The position numbers and the translations under genes were made by a program. The notes beneath the pieces were generated by a model that made no database searches, was not told the DNA's origin, and worked only from the letters and a program-made list of their open reading frames with translations. From Archangium primigenium (GTDB lineage: Bacteria > Myxococcota > Myxococcia > Myxococcales > Myxococcaceae), in contig NZ_JADWYI010000001.1 in NCBI RefSeq assembly GCF_016904885.1, forward strand, positions 1,240,001-1,304,000: a stretch of 64,000 bases of DNA, in the 5' to 3' direction. This document shows, piece by piece, positions 40,801 to 48,934 of this stretch (positions within the stretch are counted from its first letter, which is position 1; every line of letters begins with the position of its first letter).

Positions 40801-42466
40801 GGCGGAGTGCGAGAGTGGCCAGTGCGTGGAGGGCGTCTGCTGCGCCACCGCCTGCGAGGGCGGCACCTGTGGCTCGGGCACGTGCGAGTACCCGCCGCCC
40901 GGCATCACCTGTCCCTCGGACGTGGTGGCCGAGGCCACGAGCGCCGCGGGCGCCCGCGTCGACTACCCGCCGGCCACCGCCACGGGTCGGCCGCCGCTCG
41001 CGGTGACGTACAGCCAGGCGTCCGGGACGGACTTCCCCCTGGGCCCCACCTCCGTCACGGCCACGGTCACCGACGGCGCGGGCGAGACCCGGTCCTGTGC
41101 CTTCGCTGTCACCGTGAGCGACACCACCGCGCCCACGCTCGTGTGCCCCGCGGCGCGCGAGGTGGAGGCCACGGGCCTGGATGGCGCGCTCGTCACCTAT
41201 CCGTCCGCGACGGCCAGTGACGCGGTGTCCGCCGTGACGCTGGAGGCCACGCCGCCCTCGGGCAGCCGCTTCCCGGTGGGCACCACGGACGTCTCGGTGC
41301 GGGCCACGGACGCGGCGGGCAACACGTCCACCTGCCAGTTCCCGGTGACCGTGACCCTGCCGCCCGAGCCCCAAGTCACCTGTCCCTCGGACGTGGTGGC
41401 CGAGGCCACGGACGCCGACGGCGCGCTCGTGACGTATCCGCCCGCCACCGGCTCGGGCACCGAGCCGCTCACGGTGACGTCCCGCCCGGCGTCCGGGTCG
41501 CGCTTCGCCCTGGGCCTCACCGCCGCCACCGCCACGGCGCGCGACGGACTGGGCCGGGAGGCCTCGTGCGGCTTCTTCGTCACCGTGGAGGACACCACGC
41601 CGCCCACGCTCGTCTGCCCCGAGTCGCTCACCGTGGACGCCACGAGCACCGCGGGCGCCCTCGTCACCTATCCGCCCGCCACGGCCACCGACGCGGTGTC
41701 CCCCGTGTCCATCGGCTACGTGCCATCCTCGGGGACGCACTTCAACGTGGGCACCACGCGGGTGAGGGCCGTCGCCCGGGACCTGGCGGGCAATCTGTCC
41801 GAGTGCGCGTTCACGGTGACGGTGCGCCTGCCGCCCGCGCCCGAGGTGACGTGTCCCGCGGACGTGGTGGCCGAGGCCAATGCGCCCCGGAGCGCCACCG
41901 TCGAGTACCCGCCCGCGACCGCCACGGGGACCGAGCCGCTCGTGCTCTTCTATACCCAGGACTCGGGGACGCGCTTCCCCCTGGGCACGAGCCCCGTCTC
42001 CGCCGGGGTGCGCGATGGCCTGGGTCGCGAGGACACCTGCGCCTTCACCGTCACCGTGCGGGACACCACCGCGCCCGTGCTCACCTGCCCGGCGGACGTC
42101 GAGGTGCGCGACGCGCCCGAGGGCGGAGTGTCCGTGGACTACCCGGCGGCCACCGCGACGGACCTGGGCTCCGAGCCCGTGCTGGCCTACAGCCACCCCG
42201 CGGGCGCGCACTTCCCCGTGGGCACGACGCGGGTGACGGTCACGGCCACGGACGAGGCGGGCCACGCCTCCACCTGCGACTTCCAGGTGCGGGTGGCCCC
42301 GCGCGAGGCGCCGCCGGTCGTCGTTCCGGAGCCCAAGCCGGAGCCGACGCCCGAGGCGGGGTGCGGCTGTGGCGCGGGGATGGGGACGCCCGCGGGGCTG
42401 GGCTGGATGGCGCTGCTCGTGCTGCTCAGCCGGAGCGCCACCCGGCGGCGGGACGTCTCCGGGTAG
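37856..42466 (+). CDS. Giant HYR-domain surface protein with MYXO-CTERM sorting tail
   Basis: A 1536-residue exported protein. The N terminus (RLAALAAGFLFACSST) has a lipobox (LFAC). Residues about 245-1000 hold about a dozen repeats of 60-65 residues, each with a GARVRASDGAVLDP-like and a FLVAWSDTR-like piece; the fold is probably a beta-propeller. A Cys-rich stretch follows (CAGAAECESGQCVEGVCC). Then six HYR (hyalin-repeat) Ig-like domains occupy about residues 1016-1480, alternating in two types. A Pro-rich spacer leads to GCGCGAGMGTPAGLGWMALL and RRR, the MYXO-CTERM signal recognised by myxosortase. It is likely surface-displayed adhesin or matrix protein. Both a lipobox and MYXO-CTERM are present, which is unusual. 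It ends 6 bases from the convergent TerC gene. Confidence 0.88.
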   Translation: MPRFSVPSRLAALAAGFLFACSSTTPEPDVTAPAPAESVSPSFDVQAVIRRVTRTFHSESGRFSSMQGTYAVQVAPEGTVRFAARQAALSAEALVLRTASLARGGQALTSAVRTTVREDGALALDRGAVVEVLENADGGLAQRWELAGKPRGAGDLEVRVVVAGLAYAGETAGGQHFTDPATGLGVRYGQATWVDARGVETAVRTEYTEGALRLVVPEAVLESSTWPARLAPLLSPEIRPDTPVFAPTSLNEAAPVTAHAEGTLLVVWDVLVGTQRDIVGTRVRASDGAVLDPTGIVLASSSVEEHQPTVAAQGGVFLVAWRQLNGGIYRTRVRASTGQVLDAAPVKFSISGSTAHSPAAACGTDVCAVVWGESSGILSARVRLSDGVVLGTSTLSTKAMAAQGDLAVAADESQFLVAWSVTVGTGTRNQDIQGVRFRAASGLILDSSPLLISTAADIQNAPAIAFTSGHFLVVWSDTRLTTSTGLYGSRVRASDGAVLDPSGLLIASSSDKPAEVAVGTDGTQFLVAWQSMVGSLYELHARRVTTAGAVVEPSPVVLAKSSTSGAYSPALAFDGTHYLLAWMRRESSDASQNIYGARVRPSDLGLLEPAGTLLSAQANRQSSPVVAWGGGKYLVAWLDSRQRASGEDLYGVRLGVDGQPLDTTAIPLSTTAAVKTSPQVVSDGADFLVAWNVGSSIQGARVRGADGVVLDPTALPISGTQSLIGAPRLAFGGGHYFVAWTDQRVTNDTNVYGVRLRPSDGQVLDASALLVSGASGTQNSPAVAFGAGSFFVTWLDARAGRNEIYGARIRAADGEVLDPAGLAISTGSTYRTDPVVASDGTRFLVAWRDQRTGTGDFYGSRVEAATGQVLDPAGLALLLEPSLQNVSSLLFDGRNYLLVWSDTRSGSVRLNGLRLKPEGTALDGTGFLIAPGVSFSTPPPAAASGPGRYLFAAAPTDTVTRTQRVVLWRGVIVPDGEACAGAAECESGQCVEGVCCATACEGGTCGSGTCEYPPPGITCPSDVVAEATSAAGARVDYPPATATGRPPLAVTYSQASGTDFPLGPTSVTATVTDGAGETRSCAFAVTVSDTTAPTLVCPAAREVEATGLDGALVTYPSATASDAVSAVTLEATPPSGSRFPVGTTDVSVRATDAAGNTSTCQFPVTVTLPPEPQVTCPSDVVAEATDADGALVTYPPATGSGTEPLTVTSRPASGSRFALGLTAATATARDGLGREASCGFFVTVEDTTPPTLVCPESLTVDATSTAGALVTYPPATATDAVSPVSIGYVPSSGTHFNVGTTRVRAVARDLAGNLSECAFTVTVRLPPAPEVTCPADVVAEANAPRSATVEYPPATATGTEPLVLFYTQDSGTRFPLGTSPVSAGVRDGLGREDTCAFTVTVRDTTAPVLTCPADVEVRDAPEGGVSVDYPAATATDLGSEPVLAYSHPAGAHFPVGTTRVTVTATDEAGHASTCDFQVRVAPREAPPVVVPEPKPEPTPEAGCGCGAGMGTPAGLGWMALLVLLSRSATRRRDVSG

Positions 42467-42472
42467 CGCCGC

Positions 42473-43465
42473 TCAGGCCCGGGCCTCCCGGCGGCCGCCG
42501 GGCGCGGGAGGCCGGGGCTCGGAGCGCTGGGACGCGGGGGCCTGGGGATGCCGGGCCTTGTACCGGAGGCTCCACGCCACCGAGGCGCCGATGAGCACCA
42601 CGATGATGGCGACCGAGAGCAGGGGGGGCACCTCCACCCAGTGCGACAGGAGCATCTTCGCCGCGGCGAACGCCAGCACCGCGGCGAGCCCCCAGTGCAG
42701 GTAGCGCAGCGCGTGCACCGTCTTGGCCAGGGCGATGTAGAGCGCGCGCAGGCCGAGGATGGCGAGGATGTTGGAGGTGTACACGACGAACATGTTGCGG
42801 CTCACCGACATGGCCGCCGGCACCGAGTCGATGGCGAACGCCACGTCCGACAGCTCGATGGTGATGAGCGCGAGCAGGAGCGGCGTGGCGCGCCAGTGGC
42901 CGTCCTCGCGCACGAAGAATCGCTTGCCGTCGAACTCGCGCGTCACCGGCAGGTGCTTCTCCAGGAAGCCCACCAGCTTGTTCTTCCCCTCGGAGGGTTT
43001 GTTGGGGGGGCTGCGCGCCACGCGCACGGCCGCCACGAGCAGGAGCGCCGCGAACACGTAGACGACCCAGTGCCAGCGCTCGAGCGCCTGCAGGCCCAGG
43101 AAGATGAACAGGGCCCGGAAGCCGAGCGCGCCGAGGATGCCCCAGAAGAGCACCCGCCGCTGGCTGTCCTCGGGCACGTTGAGGCTGGAGAAGATGACGA
43201 GGAAGACGAACAGGTTGTCCAGGCTCAGGCTCTTCTCGATGAGGTAGGCGCCCAGGTACTCCTGCGCCGCCGTGCCCCCGTGCCTCACCGCGACGAAACC
43301 CGCGAACGCCAGCCCCACGCCGATCCACGCCGCGCTCCAGGCATAGGCGCGTTTGCGCGACTCGTGCTGGGTCTTGCGGTGGGCGAGCAGGTCCACGAGC
43401 AGCATCGCCACGACGATGACCCCGAACAGGCCCCACTCCCACGGCGACACACTGTTGGCTGACAT
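42473..43465 (-). CDS. TerC/Alx-family integral membrane protein
   Basis: A 330-residue inner-membrane protein of the TerC/Alx family, implicated in Mn efflux or tellurite resistance. Typical features: PWEWGLFGVIVVAMLLVDLL, AAWIGVGLAFAGFV, LIEKSLSLDNLFVFLVIFSS (the acidic family motif), and ITIELSDVAFAIDSVPA. There are about seven to nine transmembrane helices. ATG 43465 (MSANSVS) is my choice; ATG 43477 is possible. The leader between it and the S9-type gene is only 119 bases and shows no yybP-ykoY riboswitch motif that I can recognise. Confidence 0.92.
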   Translation of the reverse strand: MSANSVSPWEWGLFGVIVVAMLLVDLLAHRKTQHESRKRAYAWSAAWIGVGLAFAGFVAVRHGGTAAQEYLGAYLIEKSLSLDNLFVFLVIFSSLNVPEDSQRRVLFWGILGALGFRALFIFLGLQALERWHWVVYVFAALLLVAAVRVARSPPNKPSEGKNKLVGFLEKHLPVTREFDGKRFFVREDGHWRATPLLLALITIELSDVAFAIDSVPAAMSVSRNMFVVYTSNILAILGLRALYIALAKTVHALRYLHWGLAAVLAFAAAKMLLSHWVEVPPLLSVAIIVVLIGASVAWSLRYKARHPQAPASQRSEPRPPAPGGRREARA

Positions 43466-43584
43466 GGTGGCTGGCATCCCTGGCAAGCTGCTTATTCCCA
43501 GTTCCACCCACAATGGCCGACAGGGCTGTGCCTCCTGGCGGGGAGCGGTGGGCCCGTATGCCCGCCCGCTCCCTGGACAGGGGC

Positions 43585-45582
43585 TCAGCGCCGGGCGGCG
43601 GCCTCGGGCTCCAGGGCCACGGGCACGAGCGGCTCGGCCACGCCCAGGCCCATCACCCGGACGTAGAAGGCGAACTCGGTCTCCAGGGCGCGGGCGAGCG
43701 CCGCGGGCTCCTGGGGCGCCAGGGTCTCGCCCTCCAGCAGCAGCAGCGCGGTGGGCACGCCGTTGGCGCGCAGCCTGCGCACGAGGTCATCCGTCTGTTG
43801 CGGCGGCACGCGCGTGTCCTTGAGGCCCTGGATGAAGAGCAGGGGGCTGCGCTTGATGTTGTCGATGTGCACGCCGGGCGAGCGGTCCTGCAGCAGTTGC
43901 TTGAACTCCGGCTGGGGCCCGAGCACCTGGTCGAGGTAGTGCGCCTCGAGCTTGTTGGAGCTGTCGAGCAGGGTGTCCAGGTGGGCGATGCTCGCGATGC
44001 TCGTGCCGCAGCGCAGGATGTCGCGGAAGGCGAGCAGGGACAGGGTGGTGTAGCCGGCGCTGCCCGAGCCCCGCGCGATGAGCCGCTTGGCGTCCGCCTT
44101 GCCGTTCTGCACCAGGCGCAGCGCGGCGTTGGCCAGGTCGTCCACGTCCATGACGCCCCAGTTGCCGTAGAGCGACAGGCGGTACTCGCGGCCGTAGCCG
44201 GTGCTGCCCCGGTGGTTGACGTCCACCACGCCGAAGCCCCGGCTGGTGAAGTACTGCACCGTCCAGTCCAGCTGCGTGGAGGCCGAGCCCGTGGGGCCGC
44301 CGTGGCTCACCAGGAGCAGGGGCGGCTTCTCGCCCGCTGGGCCCTGGAAGCCGGGGTGGGTGGGCGGGTAGTACCAGGCATGGGCCTCGCCCAGCTCGCT
44401 GGTGGGGTAGTGCAGGGGCTCGGGGCGCGACAGGTAGGGGCGCAGCTCCTCGGGCACCGGGCCCGCGGCCTTGACGACGTGCGTCTTGCTGGACTCCATG
44501 TCCAGCCGCACCACGCTGGCGGACTCGTCCGGCCCGCCGCCCACGAAGTAGGCCGTGGCGAAGCCGCCGCGCACCTGACGGATGTCCGTGTAGGGCGTCT
44601 CCAGCTCGGAGAACTGGCCGAGCACCACGTCCAGCCGCCCGAGCCTCCACTGGCCCTGCTCGTTGAAGGCGCACACCACGTGGCGCGGCGACACGAAGCA
44701 GTAGGTGGACATGCCCAGGCACCACTGCGCCGCGCCGAACTCCGCCTTGTGCTCGAGCACCGGCACCACGCTGCGCCCCTGCAACCGGTAGAGGTTCCAC
44801 CAGTTGTTGCGGTCGCTCACGAAGTACAGCTCGCCCTGGGGGCTCCACTCGGGCTGGAAGATGGACTCGGTGGAGCCGCCGGCGACGAGCCGCGCGTGGT
44901 GCAAGAGGCCCTCCTCGTCCACGTCCGCCACCCACAGCTCGCACCCGTCCCAGGGCATGCTGGGCGCGTCCCACGCGAGCCACGCCATGCGCCGGCCGTT
45001 GGGGCTGAGCACCGGCGAGGAGTAGAAGTCCCGGCCCTGCGCGAGCACCGTCTGCTTCTGGCCGTCGATGTCCACCGCCACGAGCGCGATGCGCGGCTGG
45101 CCCTCCTGGAGGTTGCGCCAGTCCTCGCGCACGCACAGCACGCGGTTGCGCGCCCGGTCGATGCTCAGGTCCCCGTAGCGGTGCTTGCCGCCCGTGTCCG
45201 GGGTGAGCGCCACCGGGGTGCGGCCCGGGTTGACGCGGTAGAGGCGCTGGTCCGGGTGCGCGCCCCCGCGCGCGTGGTTGACGAAGACGACCAGGCCCTC
45301 GGACACGGCGAACGAGCCGCCGCCCTGGCCATACACGAGCCCGCGGGCGCTGTAGCTCGCGCGGCCCTCCACCGGCGTGGGCAGCACGTCCGTCAGCGTC
45401 CCATCCGCCGTGCGCCGCACGATGGTGTTGCGCCCCGCCTCTCCCGGGCGCGACTCCAGCCAGTACACGTCATCCCCATCCACCGCCACCTCGCCCAGGC
45501 TCAGCGTGTGGGCGGCGAGCAGCTCGGCGGTGATGGGGGACTTCCAGGAGCCATGGGGCGCCTCGCGGCGGGCGAGCGTCAT
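43585..45582 (-). CDS. S9-family prolyl-oligopeptidase-like protein, catalytic residues altered
   Basis: A 665-residue cytoplasmic protein with an N-terminal propeller (about residues 1-390) and a C-terminal alpha/beta-hydrolase domain (about 400-665; LLLVSHGGPTGSASTQLDW). In active S9C enzymes the nucleophile lies in RGGSAGGY; here it reads RGSGSAGY (around residue 502), so the Ser position is Gly. The catalytic His in EGExHGF is replaced: EGETLAPQ (around 620). The Asp is kept (GLKDTRVPP). The protein is therefore probably an inactive or repurposed member. It lies 119 bases upstream of the TerC gene in the same direction. Confidence 0.88.
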   Translation of the reverse strand: MTLARREAPHGSWKSPITAELLAAHTLSLGEVAVDGDDVYWLESRPGEAGRNTIVRRTADGTLTDVLPTPVEGRASYSARGLVYGQGGGSFAVSEGLVVFVNHARGGAHPDQRLYRVNPGRTPVALTPDTGGKHRYGDLSIDRARNRVLCVREDWRNLQEGQPRIALVAVDIDGQKQTVLAQGRDFYSSPVLSPNGRRMAWLAWDAPSMPWDGCELWVADVDEEGLLHHARLVAGGSTESIFQPEWSPQGELYFVSDRNNWWNLYRLQGRSVVPVLEHKAEFGAAQWCLGMSTYCFVSPRHVVCAFNEQGQWRLGRLDVVLGQFSELETPYTDIRQVRGGFATAYFVGGGPDESASVVRLDMESSKTHVVKAAGPVPEELRPYLSRPEPLHYPTSELGEAHAWYYPPTHPGFQGPAGEKPPLLLVSHGGPTGSASTQLDWTVQYFTSRGFGVVDVNHRGSTGYGREYRLSLYGNWGVMDVDDLANAALRLVQNGKADAKRLIARGSGSAGYTTLSLLAFRDILRCGTSIASIAHLDTLLDSSNKLEAHYLDQVLGPQPEFKQLLQDRSPGVHIDNIKRSPLLFIQGLKDTRVPPQQTDDLVRRLRANGVPTALLLLEGETLAPQEPAALARALETEFAFYVRVMGLGVAEPLVPVALEPEAAARR

Positions 45583-45741
45583 GAGCGGGCCTTTCCGTGA
45601 ATTGCGGAAATCAATCTGCCCCGGTTCTTAGCACCCCGTCGGGACGTCGCGCGCCGGGGATGGGGGGCCGGGTGCCCGAGCAAGTGTCGCCTAGTGCGCG
45701 CCCGGGCGCCGCTTTTCGCCCGCGGTATGGGTCCGGACGGC

Positions 45742-46398
45742 TCAGAACCGGCCCGCGAGGCCGAAGGTGGCGCCGCGCGGGGTGACGCTCACCACGGGCT
45801 GCAGCCGCTGCTCCTCCAGGAGGGCGGCGTGGGAGATTTCATGGCCGATGAGGGCGCCGAGCAACATCAGGGGCGGCGCCACGAGGAGCATGGTGAAGCG
45901 GCTGTCGCCCTGCTCCGTGATGGCCAGGCCCAGGCCCACGCCCGCGGCGCCGCCCACCAGCGCGCCGGGCAGCCCGCCCGTGAGCCAGTGGCCCTGTCGG
46001 CCCACGAGCGCGCCGCCCAGGGTGACGCCTCCGCTCACGCCCAGGGCCCCGCCCAGCAGCGTGGTGACGACGCCCGTCGTGAAGCAGGCCTCGATGTCGC
46101 TGGGTCCACACAGCGTGTAGAACACGCCGAGGCCGACCGCGTAGCCCGCGGCGAGCCCCACCGCGCCGCCCACCGCGCCCAGGACCACCTCCGTGAGCAC
46201 CTGGCCGGTGTCCTTCACGTCCTGCATGCCCACCACGGGGAGGTCCTCCGGAGAGGCCTCACTGGACGTCGACAGCAGGCGCGCCGAGCGGGACGGCGCC
46301 GCCTCCGGGCCGAGCAGCGAGGGCGCGGCGGCCCCCACCCGGGGCAGGGTGAGCACGAGCACGAGGAGCAGGACGGAGGGCGAGAAGACGCGGTTCAT
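45742..46398 (-). CDS. Exported glycine/alanine-rich protein, paralog 1
   Basis: A 218-residue protein with a signal peptide (RVFSPSVLLLVLVLTLPRVG) and then long Gly/Ala/Leu-rich stretches that look like membrane-inserting helices (VVLGAVGGAVGLAAGYAVGL, GLPGALVGGAAGVGLGLAIT). It ends VVSVTPRGATFGLAGRF, shared with the neighbouring paralog. Two cysteines (CGPSDIEACF) may pair. No known family is recognised. It lies 59 bases downstream of its paralog and is probably cotranscribed. Confidence 0.78.
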   Translation of the reverse strand: MNRVFSPSVLLLVLVLTLPRVGAAAPSLLGPEAAPSRSARLLSTSSEASPEDLPVVGMQDVKDTGQVLTEVVLGAVGGAVGLAAGYAVGLGVFYTLCGPSDIEACFTTGVVTTLLGGALGVSGGVTLGGALVGRQGHWLTGGLPGALVGGAAGVGLGLAITEQGDSRFTMLLVAPPLMLLGALIGHEISHAALLEEQRLQPVVSVTPRGATFGLAGRF

Positions 46399-46457
46399 GG
46401 CGAGGGCCTCTGAGGAAGAGCGCGAGAAGGGGACGCAAGGGGAGGGCGGCCGGGGCC

Positions 46458-47093
46458 TCAGAAGTGGCCCATGAGGCCGAAGGTGGCGCCGCGCGGGGTG
46501 ACGCTCACCAGGGGCTGGACGCGCTGGGCGGACACGTGGGCCTTGTGGGACAGCTCGTAGCCGATGGAGGCGCCCACGAGCATCAGCGGCGGCGCGGCGA
46601 TCAGGGCGACGAGGGCGTTGTCCGCGATGAGCCCCGCGCCGCTGCCCACCGCGGCGCCCACCAGCATGCCGGGCAGCGCGCCCGTGAACCACTCGCCCTG
46701 GCCATCCGAGAGCATGCCGCCCCAGGTGACGCCCGCGGACACGCCCACGCCCACACCCGCGAGGGTTCCGATGAGCAACCCCGTGACGCAGCCGGACAGC
46801 CCCGTGCCACTGCTGGAGCACGCGGCGCCGCCCGGGCCGATGTAGCCCACCACGCCGCCCACCGCGCCCACCAGCAGGCCCAGGCCCAGCTCCGCCGGCA
46901 CACGTCCGGAGCCCTGCGCCTCTTCCACCGCGGGGGCACCGGCCGGGCCCGCCTCGGGCGCGGGGGCCAGCAGGCGCGCCGCCCGGGGCGTGGCGGCGTC
47001 GGGGCCGACGAGGGAGGGGGCGGCGACACCCGCCTGGGGCAGGACGAGGAGCGACACGAGGGTGAACAGCAAGGGGACCTGGGTGCGATTCAT
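46458..47093 (-). CDS. Exported glycine/alanine-rich protein, paralog 2
   Basis: A 211-residue paralog of the preceding gene product with the same plan: signal peptide (TLVSLLVLPQAGVAA), APSLVGPDAA, a Gly-rich helical core (GLLVGAVGGVVGYIGPGGAA) and the tail PLVSVTPRGATFGLMGHF. ATG 47093 (MNRTQVPLL) is chosen over the two-codon-group longer reading. It is the promoter-proximal gene of the pair; the divergent cheA starts 235 bases away. Function unknown. Confidence 0.78.
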   Translation of the reverse strand: MNRTQVPLLFTLVSLLVLPQAGVAAPSLVGPDAATPRAARLLAPAPEAGPAGAPAVEEAQGSGRVPAELGLGLLVGAVGGVVGYIGPGGAACSSSGTGLSGCVTGLLIGTLAGVGVGVSAGVTWGGMLSDGQGEWFTGALPGMLVGAAVGSGAGLIADNALVALIAAPPLMLVGASIGYELSHKAHVSAQRVQPLVSVTPRGATFGLMGHF

Positions 47094-47327
47094 GCCGGGA
47101 GGGCAATGCAAGACCGCGGCCCAGGCGCGCGCCCTCGGACGCCCTCGGGAGGCGGGGCGCGGAGTGTGCAGCGCGCTTCACGGGTGTGCAGTCCCGGGCC
47201 ACCGTGTCTGGCTGGTGGCCGTGCGGCCCGGCGGCCCCGCCGGTAATTAGGAGCCCCCAGATCCGGGTGATACTCCTGCCCGGTAGCCCCGTCCCCGCCC
47301 CCGCGAGGGTGGGGGAGAGGATGGCGC

Positions 47328-48926
47328 GTGGAACTGGAGCGAGAGTCCCTGCTCGCCACCTTCGCGGAGGAGGTGGGTGACCTCCTGTCGGAGATCGAGG
47401 AGGCGCTCGTCGCGCTGGAGGAGCACCCGGACGAGGAGCGGCTGCGGTCCATCTTCCGCGCCGCCCACACCGTCAAGGGCGCCGCGGTGGCGTTGAGCTT
47501 CTCCGGCATGTCGGACGTGGCGCACCTCCTGGAGGACGTGCTCGAGCTCTTGCTGGTGCGGCGGCTGCCCGTGGTGGACGAGCACGTGACGCTGCTGTTG
47601 AGCGCGGTGGACCGGCTGCGCGCGCTGATGGCGGGCATCCTCACCGGGCAGGAGCTGGCGGACGCGGCGCACGAGGCGCTGCTCGAGCGGATGCGCGCGT
47701 GCTGCGACGTGCTGCGCCTGGAGGTGGCGCGGCCCGCCCAGGCCCCGCACCTGGAGGAGCTGCCCGCGACGGGCCGGCGCGGCCGCACGCTGCGCGTGGA
47801 CGTGGACAAGCTGGACCGCATCGCCACGCTCACCGGCGAGCTGGCCATCGCCCACGCGCGGCTCGCGCGCATGCTGGCGCTGGGCGAGGCCGAGCAGGCG
47901 CGCGCGGTGCACGAGGAGTCGGACCGGCTGCACGAGGCGCTGCGCGAGGAGGTGATGCACGTGCGCATGGTGCCGGTGGGCCCCCTGTTCCGCCAACACC
48001 TGCGCACGGTGCGTGACCTCACCCGCGTGCGGCGCAAGTGGGCGCGGCTCGTGCTGGAGGGCGAGGACGTGGAGGTGGACACGGCGCTCGTGGAGGGCCT
48101 GCGCGAGCCCCTGCTGCACCTGGTGCGCAACGCCGTGGACCATGGCCTGGAGACGCCGGACGAGCGGCGCGCGCTCGGCAAGGAGGCCTGTGGCTCGCTG
48201 CGCCTGCGCGCCTGGCACGAGCCGGGCGTGCTGCTCGTGGAGCTGGCCGACGACGGCCGGGGGCTGGACCACGAGCGGCTGCGCGCGCGGGCCCGCGCCT
48301 TCGGACTGGAGCCCGAGCTCTTGACGGTGGAGGCGCTGGAGGAGCTCGTCTTCCTGCCCGGGCTGTCCACGGCGGACGCGGTGACGGAGCTGTCGGGGCG
48401 CGGGGTGGGCATGGACGTGGTGCGCCAGAGCGTGCGCGCGCTGCGCGGGCAGGTGTCCGTGCGCAGCACGCCCGGCCAGGGCACCACGGTGACGCTGCGG
48501 GTGCCCCTGACGCTGGCCACCATCCAGGGCTTCGCCGTGGGCGTGGGCGCGGAGACGTACGTGCTGCCCCTGGACGCGGTGCAGGAGTGCCTCGCCCTGC
48601 CCTCGGAGAGCCAGGGCCTGGGGGGCAGCGGCGTGTTGAACCTGCGCGGCCGGGGGCTGCCCTTCCTGCGGCTGCGCGAGGCGCTGGGCGTGGCGGGCGC
48701 GCCGGACGGGCGCGAGAGCGTCGTCGTGCTCAGCGAGGGCGGCACGCGCGCGGGGCTGGTGGTGGACGCGCTGTACGGCGAGGGCCCGTGTGTCCTCAAG
48801 CCCCTGGGCCCCCTCTTCCGCCACCTGCCCGGGGTGTCGGGCTCCACCCTGCTCGGCGATGGCCGCGTGGGTCTCGTGTTGGACGTTCCCTCGCTGCTGC
48901 GCTCCGCCACCCGTCCCCGACGGTAG
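47328..48926 (+). CDS. cheA: Chemotaxis histidine kinase CheA without P2 domain
   Basis: A 532-residue CheA. The HPt phosphoacceptor is [11 protein letters not shown] (His47). No CheY-binding P2 domain is visible; the chain passes almost directly to the dimerisation domain ([20 protein letters not shown]). ATPase boxes: [19 protein letters not shown] and [10 protein letters not shown] CheW-like regulatory domain fills the C terminus. GTG 47328 has GGGGGAGAGG upstream. It heads the operon cheA-mcp-mcp-cheW-cheR; no receiver domain or cheY is present in this cluster, so the output partner lies elsewhere. Confidence 0.95.
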   Translation: MELERESLLATFAEEVGDLLSEIEEALVALEEHPDEERLRSIFRAAHTVKGAAVALSFSGMSDVAHLLEDVLELLLVRRLPVVDEHVTLLLSAVDRLRALMAGILTGQELADAAHEALLERMRACCDVLRLEVARPAQAPHLEELPATGRRGRTLRVDVDKLDRIATLTGELAIAHARLARMLALGEAEQARAVHEESDRLHEALREEVMHVRMVPVGPLFRQHLRTVRDLTRVRRKWARLVLEGEDVEVDTALVEGLREPLLHLVRNAVDHGLETPDERRALGKEACGSLRLRAWHEPGVLLVELADDGRGLDHERLRARARAFGLEPELLTVEALEELVFLPGLSTADAVTELSGRGVGMDVVRQSVRALRGQVSVRSTPGQGTTVTLRVPLTLATIQGFAVGVGAETYVLPLDAVQECLALPSESQGLGGSGVLNLRGRGLPFLRLREALGVAGAPDGRESVVVLSEGGTRAGLVVDALYGEGPCVLKPLGPLFRHLPGVSGSTLLGDGRVGLVLDVPSLLRSATRPRR

Positions 48927-48934
48927 AGAAGACC

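Noticed and set aside
38033-42265. A 1410-codon minus-strand frame opposite the HYR protein
   Set aside because: Same reason: shadow of a repetitive high-G+C gene; no recognisable domain and no ribosome site.
40904-42300. Regular repeats that might be read as a CRISPR array
   Set aside because: They are protein-coding HYR domain repeats with diverged units of about 240 bases, not short identical repeats with unique spacers.
43466-43584. Manganese (yybP-ykoY) riboswitch in front of the TerC-family gene
   Set aside because: The leader is only 119 bases and I could not find the conserved internal-loop motifs.
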